DNA of 64,000 bases from Xanthomonas euroxanthea (GTDB lineage: Bacteria; Pseudomonadota; Gammaproteobacteria; Xanthomonadales; Xanthomonadaceae). This document shows positions 47,098 to 56,216 of this stretch, piece after piece (the stretch's first letter is position 1; every line of letters starts with the position of its first letter). The stretch lies in NCBI RefSeq assembly GCF_900476395.1, contig NZ_UIHB01000002.1, positions 899,126 through 963,125 of the forward strand. The letters run 5' to 3'. The position numbers and the translations under genes are program-made. Below the pieces are notes generated by a model. The model had not been told where the DNA came from. It saw only the letters and a list, made by a program, of their open reading frames with translations, and made no database searches.

Positions 47098-47129
47098 CCT
47101 ACCTCTGATAACGCTCCCTAATCCCCTGC
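47098..47129. repeat. Dispersed repeat R3
   Basis: CCTACCTCTGATAACGCT then CCCTAATCCCCTGCC. It shares its ending ATCCCCTGC with R1 and CCCTAAT with R2, and is followed by GGCCAGCAG as the others are by GCCAGGAG or GGCTAGGAG. Confidence 0.5.
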
Positions 47130-47211
47130 CCTGCCCAATGTTCAGTCTCGGCCAGCAGCGGACATGCGGTCAAAGTAGGTGGTTCGCAACAGAACCCGGC
47201 AAGAACAATAG

Positions 47212-47463
47212 TACCTTCATCAGCAACTCCGACAGCAGCATAGCTCTGGCTGCGGTACCGAGGCTACCGACTGGCCTCATGAGCTCCGGTCATCCTACGA
47301 TAAGGATGGGATTTTCCTGATAAACCATGTCGGGCCATCCGACCTGCACAGCGACCTCCTCATTCCCGGCTACGCGGAGGCGAAGGCGATCTTAAAGACC
47401 ATCAATCGTTGCTTTACGCGAATCTTGCCGGCCTGCGCGCTAGCCGCTGGCAGTACTCGGTGA
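47212..47463 (+). pseudogene. Coding remnant without start
   Basis: One frame between stops reads convincingly like protein (ELRSSYDKDGIFLINHVGPS, then DLHSDLLIPGYAEAKAILKT) but lacks a start codon with a ribosome site, and it decays after NRCFTRI. I take it as the surviving piece of a gene removed when cassettes were exchanged. The rest of 47130-47719 shows nothing else. Confidence 0.35.
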
Positions 47464-47719
47464 CATGCCACGCCGCCAGTAGTTCTCTTCGGAATGCGAC
47501 ACGACCTAACGTGCAGATCTTTAAAGAGCAAATAGAGAAGATGCCCATTTTAAGCGTACCGAGCGCATGTACCCGGGTATCAAAGTCACGATCACATGCA
47601 GAAAGTCCGCGCCTCCTGGCTCGCTCAACGCCAAGTGGTGATCAGCCCGCTCGGCAGGCTAGGAAAAACGCGGCTGCAAGGCGAGAATCCCTGATCCAGA
47701 ACTTCTCCGGCCGAGCACG

Positions 47720-49144
47720 ATGAGCAAAGATGGAAAGGTGCACATCCAAGGGCACTTTGCACTACAGCCAGATAAACCAGTGCCGCTGCGCTCCGCTGCT
47801 TCCATTCGCTATGAGAAGCATGATCCAACCTCCCTCGAGGTTGAGGTCCTCTTCTTGGGCGGCGAAGAGGAACGCGCCGAGGCATACCTTGCAGTCCATG
47901 CCCTTGACATCAACTTAGTAAAGCTCCATCCAATCAACGAGGGCGGAGACTCCATCAACTTGCTCGGGCTCAATAGATGGCAGTCGAGTCTCACAAGCTT
48001 GAAGCTGGAGGTGGGTGCCATAGAGATCGGCATCGATCGTGATCCCGCCATAAAACCTGTCGATGTGAGCTTTACCGTTAGCCTCCAGCCAAGTGGCATC
48101 CTCACCGGCTACGGCTCGGTCGAACTTCATTACAATGGAAATATCAGTACCACACATGGCGAAGAAGAACAGATTCTTGTTCAAACGAGTCTTGGCCCAA
48201 TCGAGGCGATGGAGGCGTACGACTACCTTGACGGGACGGCCTTCGGCGACAAGGTCCTCCATCGCATCCAGCGCCTTCGCCTGGTGGGCAGGATCGAGCT
48301 TCGAGTAGGCGAGACGCTGAGGTCTTTGCATGAAAAATTGCTCGAGGAAATCTTTCCGATCTGCAGTGCACTTTCCCTTTGCTACAGGCAACCGGTCGAT
48401 GCATACGAGATTCAATATCTGTGGGAAGGGCCTGAAGAGGATCCCATCAAACGAGCTACCTACAGGCGTAAGTGGTATAGAAGCCGGGAAAAGGCAGGCG
48501 GCAGCGAACTTATCGATACCTCGAACTTACGAGGGGGGGGGCTTTCGGATCTGGTCAATGCTCTGAAAGGACACCCTCAAAGCAAATCACTTGACCAAGG
48601 TATCGGCTTCCTTTCGCATTCCTATGTCAGCTTTCTCGAAACTGCGTACTTCACTGCCTTTTCTGCTATGGAGACCATCGTCAACGCCGTTTGCGAAAGT
48701 GAAGAAGTGTTGCTGATCGGGCCAGCATCCTGGAGGAAGGTTGAAAAAGTGCTGCGGGCATCTCTGAAGGAACTCTCCGACGCAGAAACCATCTCTAAGA
48801 AAACCGCCACGCATATGCAGGAAAAGCTTCCGGAACTGCGGCGTGCATCGCTTGCATCGAGAATCGACAGGGTTGTCGAGGCTTACTCGATCAAGACATC
48901 CGACCTGTGGACCGCAGAAGGGTTCGCCGCTGGAATGAAGCGAGCATCTGGGTTCAGGAATGACTTGTTCCATGCCGCCCGCACCTCCGACCTAGACCTG
49001 ATGGATGTGGACCTGACCAGGATTAGGGCATTTACCGAGAGGCTTCTTCTTGCTGCACTGGCGTGGCCTGAAGATCGCCGGTGGGTCTGGCGCGATGACC
49101 AGATCCATTTGATCATTCAGCCCCCGGATCCGGAGGCTGGTTAA
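47720..49144 (+). CDS. HEPN-domain protein (ApeA-like candidate)
   Basis: 474 residues. The N-terminal 230 residues are beta-rich (FALQPDKPVPLRSAASIRYE; VEVLFLGGEEERAEAYLAVH). The C-terminal 180 are helical and carry the HEPN RNase signature R-x4-H in FRNDLFHAA (Arg413, His418). This two-part layout matches single-gene HEPN defence proteins such as ApeA; the assignment to that family is by layout only. Many HEPN proteins cut tRNA or mRNA when triggered by a phage product. The ribosome site is weak. It is transcribed alone. Confidence 0.7.
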   Translation: MSKDGKVHIQGHFALQPDKPVPLRSAASIRYEKHDPTSLEVEVLFLGGEEERAEAYLAVHALDINLVKLHPINEGGDSINLLGLNRWQSSLTSLKLEVGAIEIGIDRDPAIKPVDVSFTVSLQPSGILTGYGSVELHYNGNISTTHGEEEQILVQTSLGPIEAMEAYDYLDGTAFGDKVLHRIQRLRLVGRIELRVGETLRSLHEKLLEEIFPICSALSLCYRQPVDAYEIQYLWEGPEEDPIKRATYRRKWYRSREKAGGSELIDTSNLRGGGLSDLVNALKGHPQSKSLDQGIGFLSHSYVSFLETAYFTAFSAMETIVNAVCESEEVLLIGPASWRKVEKVLRASLKELSDAETISKKTATHMQEKLPELRRASLASRIDRVVEAYSIKTSDLWTAEGFAAGMKRASGFRNDLFHAARTSDLDLMDVDLTRIRAFTERLLLAALAWPEDRRWVWRDDQIHLIIQPPDPEAG

Positions 49145-49381
49145 GAGGCCTAGCGAGCTTTTCAAACAATGCGCAGGGGTGAATCAGATCCGTAACAGCA
49201 CCTGCTGCATGTTTGTGGCCAATCAATGAGGATCACTGATGACTGAATTCGGGCCTTTTGCGATAAGTACCTGCGAGGCACGTTCCGCACCAGTGCAGGC
49301 CCAGGGCGACTAGTCGCTATAACGCTACTTCTGGCCAGATGGGCCGAAAGGTTCCAGCCTCTGTGGTTCCAGAGATCGAGT

Positions 49382-50227
49382 ATGAAGCATCATTTAAAGG
49401 CAATTTCGAGAATGACCTTGAAAAATAAATTTGAAGGAATACCTCCACTAAAGAGCCCTGGTCATGCCCTGCATCTATGGAGGTTATTGATTAGGCCGTG
49501 GATGTTACGTCAAAAGAAAAAAGAAGAATTGAAATTTTTTAAGAAAAATAATCTTCCAAATTCGCGATTTAACAATCTAATGAGAACGGCTCAAGCCATT
49601 GCTGACATAAACCCTGCAGGTTTACACGACCTTGTTAAAGCTATCCTGAGGCCCATGCAAGCAGAACATATCTTGTCAATCGCCGAGTTTGGACATGGCT
49701 CAAAGACTCCGATCCAGTGGCAGACGTTTTTCGGTCCCGCAGTGCGTGACAGGATTTATGAAAGCGACGGAATGACCATCCGCCCATCAGAGCTTGATCC
49801 AGGCAAGTATCCAATCTCGCTTGCTCGCGACATCGTCCTCCCTTGGCCATGGAAAGAGACAAGCTACGCCAGTGCATTGGCGACGATAGGCACCAAAAAA
49901 ACTCCGCTAACCCCAAATATAATGCATGGCTGCCAAGGGGAATGGCGTCAAGACTTAAATCATGCAATTGAGCTGTGGTTGCCATGGCGAATCGGTTTCG
50001 TCACGGGTGGAAATCACTCTATCGCTGCAGGAATTTTAGCCGGCGAAGGCACAGTCATTCCCTATTTGGTACTGGATTTCTCATATCTGTTTGATGAGTT
50101 GGCTGCGGATGGAACTGCCTTCTATGAGCTTGAAGAAAAACGCCGGATCTGTGATGTACATGATCCTCGTGTAGCTGCAGTTTTTGAAATTGGGCGCATG
50201 ATTCACAAAAGCTCCCAGCCAAACTAA
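49382..50227 (+). CDS. DUF6710-like protein
   Basis: 281 residues. The most characteristic stretch is WRIGFVTGGNHSIAAGILAG, with an earlier PISLARDIVLPWPW; I associate this pattern with DUF6710 but cannot verify it. No signal or membrane segment. The N-terminal 70 residues are Lys-rich and AT-rich in codon choice, unlike the neighbours, which points to recent acquisition. It is the last gene before boundary-like repeat B. Confidence 0.6.
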   Translation: MKHHLKAISRMTLKNKFEGIPPLKSPGHALHLWRLLIRPWMLRQKKKEELKFFKKNNLPNSRFNNLMRTAQAIADINPAGLHDLVKAILRPMQAEHILSIAEFGHGSKTPIQWQTFFGPAVRDRIYESDGMTIRPSELDPGKYPISLARDIVLPWPWKETSYASALATIGTKKTPLTPNIMHGCQGEWRQDLNHAIELWLPWRIGFVTGGNHSIAAGILAGEGTVIPYLVLDFSYLFDELAADGTAFYELEEKRRICDVHDPRVAAVFEIGRMIHKSSQPN

Positions 50228-50430
50228 AACGATCAATTTACTAACGATTATTCACGCCAAGAATGCCGCCCACCCCTACTAAGAAAGGGTTACAAGTTCA
50301 GGGCGCGCCTCTCCTCGAGATATCCCCGAACCCGACTTGACTCAATCCGAGGCCTTTCGGTCTGCGAGTCTGATGGCAGCGCGTGCAACACCCATTGGCA
50401 AATGAGTTTACGAAAACAAGAAGTGAGTAA

Positions 50431-50504
50431 CCAACTTTCGTTGTTATAAGCCAATGGCCTCAAACACAGGGTGTTGCGCCAGACTGCGCGGCCTGCTAGC
50501 GTCG
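50431..50504. repeat. Boundary-like repeat B of the 20-kb defence block
   Basis: CCAACTTTCGTTGTTATA (50431-50448) matches CCAACTTTTGTTGTGATA at 30531-30548. GCCTGCTAGCGTCG (50491-50504) is identical to 30599-30612. Order and orientation are the same. The surrounding 50228-50725 contains no gene I can support. Confidence 0.45.
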
Positions 50505-50725
50505 TTTATCTAATAGAGCGCTGCCGGCCAGGCGAGGGATCCTCGGACAAATGATGTGCTCGCCTGAGCACCACATTGCAGCTTCGCCGTGGCTTCGTTG
50601 GAACTTGAGGCGGCGCTGCTAGGACAACCCCACTTCACAGATCTGTCGCATTCTCAACCGCATCTACATCGGAATGCCCGATATCCCACACTCGAGAAAA
50701 CAGTGCATGACAAGTAGTTTTTAAT

Positions 50726-50851
50726 TCTCTGACCATCTGAAATGAAATGCCCCCGTTGGCGCGGGGGCATTTTCCTCTCGTCGGAGCGAGAGGTAGAGGA
50801 GCACTAAGGACTCGATGCTTAGGCTCCCGCATTTCTCCTACCTAGTCAAGC
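50726..50851. ncRNA. Conserved structured element, copy 2
   Basis: Same order as copy 1 at 16017: TCTCTGACC; stem-loop 1 with 11 perfect pairs (AAATGCCCCCG and CGGGGGCATTT, 50745-50772); stem-loop 2 (CCTCTCG and CGAGAGG around TCGGAG, 50774-50793); stem 3 (AGC-a-CTAAG and CTTAG-GCT, 50800-50825); GGTAG pairing with CTACC (50838-50842); and GTCAAGC. It ends 135 bases before tnsA. Read on the minus strand, stem-loop 1 would be a 3' hairpin followed by TTTC. Confidence 0.55.
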
Positions 50852-50986
50852 CTCCGTGACGGATGGCTGGCAGAGTGTTACCGCCTTTCAGGGCCGACCG
50901 AGTTCGGCAACTGGAGCGTTGCGCCCTGCCCTGCCCCCGTAACAAGTGGCGTGGTGCCCCTGTGCACCATTTTTCAGGAGACGCAA

Positions 50987-51706
50987 ATGACTGTTGGAGC
51001 AGCAGCCAGTGCCATAGGCACGACCTTGACACACCATGTCGATCCTTCACTGAACTACACCCCACGGCAGCTGACGCGAGGACAACGCAGCAGGCAAGAG
51101 GTGTTCGTGTATCAATCTCCGCGCAACCGGCGGGTCGTCACCGTGGCGGATCCCGCCCACTTTGCATTGGGTCTGATTCTAGAGTTCGACTCTGCAGTTC
51201 GAGCATATGTGGAACGGCCCCGTCAGCTCCAGCTGTCGCTCAAGACATCCGTTGATCTATCTTTCTGGTCGCATATGGCCAACGGAAGTCAGCAGTTCCA
51301 TCTCCTCATCCCGACTGCACGCACCGCCCGTAGTAGCAGCGGCGTCGTCATGCTTCCCGCAAGAGAAGAACTTATCGAAATCGGCGTCCGGAACGGCGTG
51401 CTACTCACCTGCATGACTGAGTTGGAGCTGACCTCCTCACTGGCACGGGTGGCCGTGTGCTACGAGCTCCTGCCATTGGTCTGGGATAGCGAACGGATCA
51501 TTGCTCGCGCCGCCATCGCAGAGCAGGTCAAAGAACTTCTAGGACGTGCGCCGCGCCTGAACTTGGCCAGCTTGATCTCTGCCCTCTCCTACACCGCGCA
51601 CCAAACTCGGGCCACGGTTGCCTGGATGATCCATCAAGGCATCCTCGCGCTTGTAGACCACTCCCCGGGTTCAAGTGATGCGGTGCTGGAGCTCGCTCAT
51701 GGCTAA
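50987..51706 (+). CDS. tnsA-like: TnsA-like protein of a Tn7-like transposon
   Basis: 239 residues from the ATG at 50987 (GGAG upstream). The N-terminal part has the TnsA pattern (YTPRQLTRGQRSRQ; ALGLILEFDSAVRAYVERPR; VDLSFW). Where TnsA nucleases have the E-x-K that completes the active site, this protein reads QQFHLLIPTA. The catalytic Lys therefore seems lost and strand cleavage may not occur, which would leave cointegrates. The C-terminal half resembles the winged-helix part that binds TnsC. The next gene starts before its stop. Assignment leans on the tnsB-tnsC-tniQ neighbours. Confidence 0.78.
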   Translation: MTVGAAASAIGTTLTHHVDPSLNYTPRQLTRGQRSRQEVFVYQSPRNRRVVTVADPAHFALGLILEFDSAVRAYVERPRQLQLSLKTSVDLSFWSHMANGSQQFHLLIPTARTARSSSGVVMLPAREELIEIGVRNGVLLTCMTELELTSSLARVAVCYELLPLVWDSERIIARAAIAEQVKELLGRAPRLNLASLISALSYTAHQTRATVAWMIHQGILALVDHSPGSSDAVLELAHG

Positions 51707-53552
51707 CCCGCGCAGACTCTACGATACCGAGGAGCTGGCCAAGTGGTACTGCCCTAGCGAGGTGGAGCTTAAGGAGGCGGATCGATCCAACTATCGCCGC
51801 GCCAGGGCCGCATTGACTGCCGCACTGACCGGTGAACTCTCCTTCTCCCGCGCTGCTGCTGCTCATCAATTGTGCCGCAAACGGCTTGCACGTATGGCTG
51901 AAGCAGCGCCACGCAGGCACGCGGACGGAATGCCCAATGGCTTTCGCGTCTGCGTCCCCTGGGGAACTTATAGTCATGGCACTGCTGGTGACGTCGGCGG
52001 CCGTGTACCTAGTGCCGCCGGCCCAGGGGCGATGCGCCAATTGCTGCAGGCGTTACCGCTAATCCGCACGTGGGTGGAGGGCTACCAGCAGCCTCTTCCC
52101 CCCGGTCGCGCTCCCAGGGGGTTTGATCGTCTGCACGAGCGCATCTGCGCGGAATTGGGGCGCCAGGACTTGGCCGACCACTATCCGTTGAACACACCAG
52201 ATCGAGGCAGACGCGCACTTCTGGACTACCTTCGCCGTTCTCGGATCATGGCGGTAGTACCTGGCACTCTAGAAGTGGAGCAAGTGCCTGTGCGCAAGCT
52301 GGAAGATGCGTTCAGAGGGCGAATATTTGATCGCACCGAATTTGATGCACATCGCATTGATGTGGAGGGCACGTTGAGTGTGGACGTGCCGCTTGGTGGC
52401 ACCGTCGAGAAATCGGTCACCACAATTTGGTTGCTCATTGAAGTTGAAACACGCTCCCGAGCTATTGTGTCTTGGTCACTTCGAGTTGGTCGTGGCTATA
52501 GCAATCTCGATGTGGCCACCTGCTTAGCGGTGGGACTGAGGCCGTGGGTTCCACGTGAACTGACAATCCCGAATCTGTCATATGCGCCGGGAGCGGGCAT
52601 GCCGACGGGGTTGGAACCGGCGCTAGCCGCGAGGCGGTCCAGATCCATTGCGCTGGATAACGCCCTTGCTCACTCAGCATGCGACTTGGAAGCGTCCTTC
52701 TGCCATTCCCGAGGCGGCGTACTGATCTTCGGGCGCGCCCAACAACCGCGCTCTCGGCCAATTGTTGAGCAGTTGTTCTCCCGTTTGGAGCGAGGTGCAC
52801 TTCGCCGTATCCCAGGTGGCTTCGAGCCGGCCAAACGTTTAGGCGATTCGAAGATTCGGATCAGCAAGGTTCACGGTGATGACCACGCTTTTCAGCTGGG
52901 TGCGTTCGAGGAGTTGATCGATGTAATAGTCGCAAACTACAACGCCACCGTACACCCTGCCTTGGGCAGCCTGTCGCCTCTGCAATTCCTACAATCGCAG
53001 GCCAGTTCTGCATTCGACTTCAGCCCCGACACCGGCGCGCAAGATGCAGATGAATTGTGTACGGTCATGGCTCCCCTAGTCGTTCATGGGAACAAGTCTC
53101 AGGGTGTTGTGCCGCACGTTAACTACAAATACGTAAAGTACCGCAGTGCGGGTCTCGAGGGGCGCTGGGAACTAGTTGGCAAGACAGTGATGGCTCGAAT
53201 CAACCGAAACGATCTGCGCAGCCTGATGCTGATGCGCAGTGCAACTGCCCCACTTTGTGCAGCACGAGCCGCCTCACCATGGGACAGAACACCACACGAC
53301 GAAACCACCCGCAAGTTGATCATGCAATGGGTCAAAAATCGCTCGGGCTTCAGCATTGCCGGTGCCGACTGCGCTGTGGCTGCTTATATCGCCTTCTTGC
53401 GCAATAAAGCACAGACCTCACAACTAGCTGTAGACCAGCTCGCTCGCATGGATACCGCTTTTACGCAGGAATCGCGCCCTACAAGTGGGCCCGACTACTA
53501 CAGCGCAGAACTTCGAATTGCTTCCGATGGATGGGTGAGCCTGGATGAGTAA
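51699..53552 (+). CDS. tnsB-like: TnsB-like DDE transposase
   Basis: 617 residues from the ATG at 51699, overlapping tnsA by 8 bases. An N-terminal helix-turn-helix region binds the ends in this family. The retroviral-integrase core shows Asp221 (HRIDVEGTLSV), Asp320 (IALDNALAH) and Glu357 (IVEQLFSRLE), a D-x36-E spacing. A beta-barrel and basic tail follow. It is the catalytic subunit joining transposon ends to target DNA, and its binding sites are probably the repeats at 56109-56216. Confidence 0.9.
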   Translation: MANPRRLYDTEELAKWYCPSEVELKEADRSNYRRARAALTAALTGELSFSRAAAAHQLCRKRLARMAEAAPRRHADGMPNGFRVCVPWGTYSHGTAGDVGGRVPSAAGPGAMRQLLQALPLIRTWVEGYQQPLPPGRAPRGFDRLHERICAELGRQDLADHYPLNTPDRGRRALLDYLRRSRIMAVVPGTLEVEQVPVRKLEDAFRGRIFDRTEFDAHRIDVEGTLSVDVPLGGTVEKSVTTIWLLIEVETRSRAIVSWSLRVGRGYSNLDVATCLAVGLRPWVPRELTIPNLSYAPGAGMPTGLEPALAARRSRSIALDNALAHSACDLEASFCHSRGGVLIFGRAQQPRSRPIVEQLFSRLERGALRRIPGGFEPAKRLGDSKIRISKVHGDDHAFQLGAFEELIDVIVANYNATVHPALGSLSPLQFLQSQASSAFDFSPDTGAQDADELCTVMAPLVVHGNKSQGVVPHVNYKYVKYRSAGLEGRWELVGKTVMARINRNDLRSLMLMRSATAPLCAARAASPWDRTPHDETTRKLIMQWVKNRSGFSIAGADCAVAAYIAFLRNKAQTSQLAVDQLARMDTAFTQESRPTSGPDYYSAELRIASDGWVSLDE

Positions 53553-53611
53553 CCAGGTTTTAATCGCCGCTCGCCCAAGACCATCTGCATTCTTCTGCCA
53601 GAGTCGAGTAT

Positions 53612-54616
53612 ATGAATAGTCCTCATGTCAACTCTATCACCAATAAGGTCCATCCACTTCTGATTCCCGACGGCTATCAAATCAATACAAAGCCGACAGA
53701 ACGACTCGCTAATTTTATTAGAACGAACATCTTTGAGGGACACCATGGATGCTCTGCATATGGTGGCGGAGGCATCGGAAAAACTACGGCAATTACCTAT
53801 CTGACAGATAACGCGTCTCGATGGTTGATCAACACTGATAAGCAGCCCATGGCAGTCGCGATGCGAATGGTCATGGCCAGCGGGATCCGCCGCACTGACA
53901 GAGCGTTCTGGTCCACCATGAATGAGCGGATAGGAATTGGCACCTCCAGCGGCACCACATCTGCAGTTGGCATGGCCAAAATCCGCCACCTCATTGGAAG
54001 TCGATGTGGACAAGCCGGCGTAAGCAGGATGGTGCTGTTCATCGACAATGCTCAGAGGATCACCGAAGCGGAGTACGAGTACATGGAGGATCTGGACAGC
54101 ATGATCCTTCAGGATCGCCTGAATCTATTCCTTGTCCTGATTCGCCAGAGTGATGCCGAAGGCGTGGAGGTAGGAGACGATTGGCGCGATCGTGGTACGC
54201 ACAGTATCCGGCGCTGGTTCATGGCTACTACACCTTTCGGGCCACTGGTGGGGCTGGAAGAGGTCAAGCACGCGCTCAACGGCTACGACAGTAGTTGGTG
54301 GCCCAATCCGGAAATGCCCTACAGCCGCTACTTCGCTAAGCGGGCTTTCGACAATGGATGGCGACTGAGCAGCCAGGCCTCATTGATCTGGGAAGTGGTG
54401 GGCGAGATGAGGAAGAAGGGCAAGCTTCCCGAAAGTAAAGCGTGGCCAATGGCCACCTTCACGTTGATGGTTCGGCAACTGCTTTGCGAAATTGCTTTCC
54501 GTCAGGAGAACTTCAATGGCTTCACAGCAGACCAAATAGCGATGGCCCTGCAGAACTGCGGCTACCTGCGTCTTGAGTACGTACGGGCTCGTATGCGCAT
54601 GCCTCCGGGCGGTTAA
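53612..54616 (+). CDS. tnsC-like: TnsC-like AAA+ ATPase
   Basis: 334 residues. Walker A is GGGGIGKT at 51-58 (SAYGGGGIGKTTAITYL), and Walker B is MVLFIDNAQRI near 140-150. TnsC links the target selector to TnsA/TnsB and enforces target immunity. It begins 59 bp after tnsB and ends 16 bp before tniQ, all one operon. Confidence 0.9.
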   Translation: MNSPHVNSITNKVHPLLIPDGYQINTKPTERLANFIRTNIFEGHHGCSAYGGGGIGKTTAITYLTDNASRWLINTDKQPMAVAMRMVMASGIRRTDRAFWSTMNERIGIGTSSGTTSAVGMAKIRHLIGSRCGQAGVSRMVLFIDNAQRITEAEYEYMEDLDSMILQDRLNLFLVLIRQSDAEGVEVGDDWRDRGTHSIRRWFMATTPFGPLVGLEEVKHALNGYDSSWWPNPEMPYSRYFAKRAFDNGWRLSSQASLIWEVVGEMRKKGKLPESKAWPMATFTLMVRQLLCEIAFRQENFNGFTADQIAMALQNCGYLRLEYVRARMRMPPGG

Positions 54617-54632
54617 TCGAAGGCCACAAACT

Positions 54633-56090
54633 ATGAGTTGGTTGCACGAAATTGAAGGTCAGCCAATTGTGCCACGTGTTATAGGGGCTGATCTCAGCCC
54701 CTATCCCTACATCTCCGGGTATGGGCTGGTACAACGAATCGCCAGATTCGCCCTGCCAACCGGCGGAGAGCTAGCCGCTTTGGGTTTAAAAAACAGAAAG
54801 GGGCTAGACGTATTGTTAGCCACTCAGAGGGCCGGCAAGACCCGATCCACCCTTCTAGGGGCGTTGGGCCTGGATGCCACGAGCGTTAGCAACTATTGGA
54901 CACCAGATACCTGGTCACCAATGGATTGTCCAGAACTTTTCAATCGTCACTCTCGTCCTCTGCGTCAGTGCTGGGAGTGTGCTTGCCACGGCTATCATTG
55001 CGCATTATTTCAGCTTCCATCCGTGCGTCGTTGTCCTTGGCACGGCTCTCCACTGACCTGCACATGCCCCAGCTGCGGGGCTACTCAGTTCGCAAGGTTC
55101 AACGAGAAGGATCAGCTTGGTATCTGCCGCTGCGGATACACGGCCGCAGATGCACGCATTGCCTTGGCGGAAATGCGCACATTCCCGGCGGTCCAGTGCG
55201 CCGCTTGGACAGAAGATTATCTCGCTTGGGCAACGCGGGAACGGCGTCACCGGGTAATCTCTGTTCCGGAATCGAACCAGCGCTGGGACGAGGCGTTCGC
55301 CACATTAGCTGCGCTGCCCACAATGCTTCAATCGACGGAGTCCGCTCCCACGACAGCACAGCTGATGTGCTTTGAAGGGGCTGGGCCCGATCCTGCACCG
55401 GATGCTCTATGGGGATGGTCACTTCTGGGTGGCTCTCAGACGTTTCGCTCCGCACCCTTACCTCGCTTTGCTTTCCAAGCCCTCGCCAAGGTAACGCAGA
55501 GCGTACTAAAAAATTGCGGCTGCAACGACGACGTCGTGGCCTTTGATGGCAGCTTGAATCGTGACCCGGCCTATGAGACAGACGCTACGCCCAAATCAGG
55601 ATATATATTAATCGCGCCCTATGGACTCTCCGAGAACGGGCATGCTTGGTTGAATTTGAACGTGATCGATAAAGAAGTGACCACTGCCTGCGGTATGGCT
55701 CTGTCATTGACAGCGTGTCGTCTGATTGGACCGCCTGACACGCACATGTCTCCTCAGGCAAGCATCGGCAGGTCGCTTGGCCAAGTGGTGGGGCGGCGGC
55801 ACATAGTGGATGCGATGATGGCAAGCCTGTGCCGGGGCTACGCTCAAGGACTGACCTTGGTGCTGCAGCCCTCATGGTCAGGTGAACAGCTAAAGCCGCT
55901 GCGCCTTGAAGTACCCCTGATCGAATTAACAATCTGCTCTGGTGGGCTTGATCGGGTACGAATAGCGTGGGCACCCTCCTCAGCGATCCAAAGAAGCTCT
56001 ACTCCTCAAGAGCATGCGGCCCCCATGCCGACGAAGAAGTCCAAATCCATAAAGCGGAAGAGCCGCGCTCGGCGCGTCATTCCGAGGTGA
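54633..56090 (+). CDS. tniQ-like: TniQ/TnsD-family target-selection protein
   Basis: 485 residues from the ATG at 54633. A Cys/His zinc cluster typical of TniQ lies at about residues 110-175 (CWECACHGYHC; RRCPWHGSPLTCTCPSCG; GICRCGY). The C-terminal part is long enough for a TnsD-type DNA-binding domain and ends in a basic tail (KKSKSIKRKSRARR). TniQ proteins recruit TnsC to the chosen target. There is only one here and no tnsE. With no Cas genes or CRISPR in the window, RNA guidance is unlikely. The target cannot be inferred. Confidence 0.85.
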   Translation: MSWLHEIEGQPIVPRVIGADLSPYPYISGYGLVQRIARFALPTGGELAALGLKNRKGLDVLLATQRAGKTRSTLLGALGLDATSVSNYWTPDTWSPMDCPELFNRHSRPLRQCWECACHGYHCALFQLPSVRRCPWHGSPLTCTCPSCGATQFARFNEKDQLGICRCGYTAADARIALAEMRTFPAVQCAAWTEDYLAWATRERRHRVISVPESNQRWDEAFATLAALPTMLQSTESAPTTAQLMCFEGAGPDPAPDALWGWSLLGGSQTFRSAPLPRFAFQALAKVTQSVLKNCGCNDDVVAFDGSLNRDPAYETDATPKSGYILIAPYGLSENGHAWLNLNVIDKEVTTACGMALSLTACRLIGPPDTHMSPQASIGRSLGQVVGRRHIVDAMMASLCRGYAQGLTLVLQPSWSGEQLKPLRLEVPLIELTICSGGLDRVRIAWAPSSAIQRSSTPQEHAAPMPTKKSKSIKRKSRARRVIPR

Positions 56091-56108
56091 ATCTAGAGAT
56101 TAATAAAT

Positions 56109-56216
56109 TAAGGGCATCTTCTCGGTCGTTTCGCCAATTTTGAGGTAGCTTTTCCGTTGCTCAGCAAATCTGGGGCAACATTTCCGCAGCTCGTGAAGCA
56201 TGAGGCAGCTTGTCTG
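56109..56216. repeat. Tandem TnsB-binding-site-like repeats (transposon end)
   Basis: Three 16-bp imperfect repeats start exactly 30 bp apart: TGAGGTAGCTTTTCCG (56141), TGGGGCAACATTTCCG (56171) and TGAGGCAGCTTGTCTG (56201). A weaker fourth (TAAGGGCATCTTCTCGG) starts at 56109. They lie immediately after tniQ. Just outside is GAGACA (56219-56224), which read inward on the other strand gives TGTCTCTGCAGACA and would suit a Tn7-type TGT terminus. The opposite end was not found. Confidence 0.6.

Noticed and set aside
30462-50504. Repeats A/B as integron attC sites
   Set aside because: No integron integrase is present, no consistent core-site pair was found, and the enclosed block is far larger than a gene cassette.
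50987-56216. Tn7-like operon as a CRISPR-associated transposon
   Set aside because: No Cas12k, Cascade gene or repeat-spacer array is present in the window, and tniQ is of the long zinc-cluster type.
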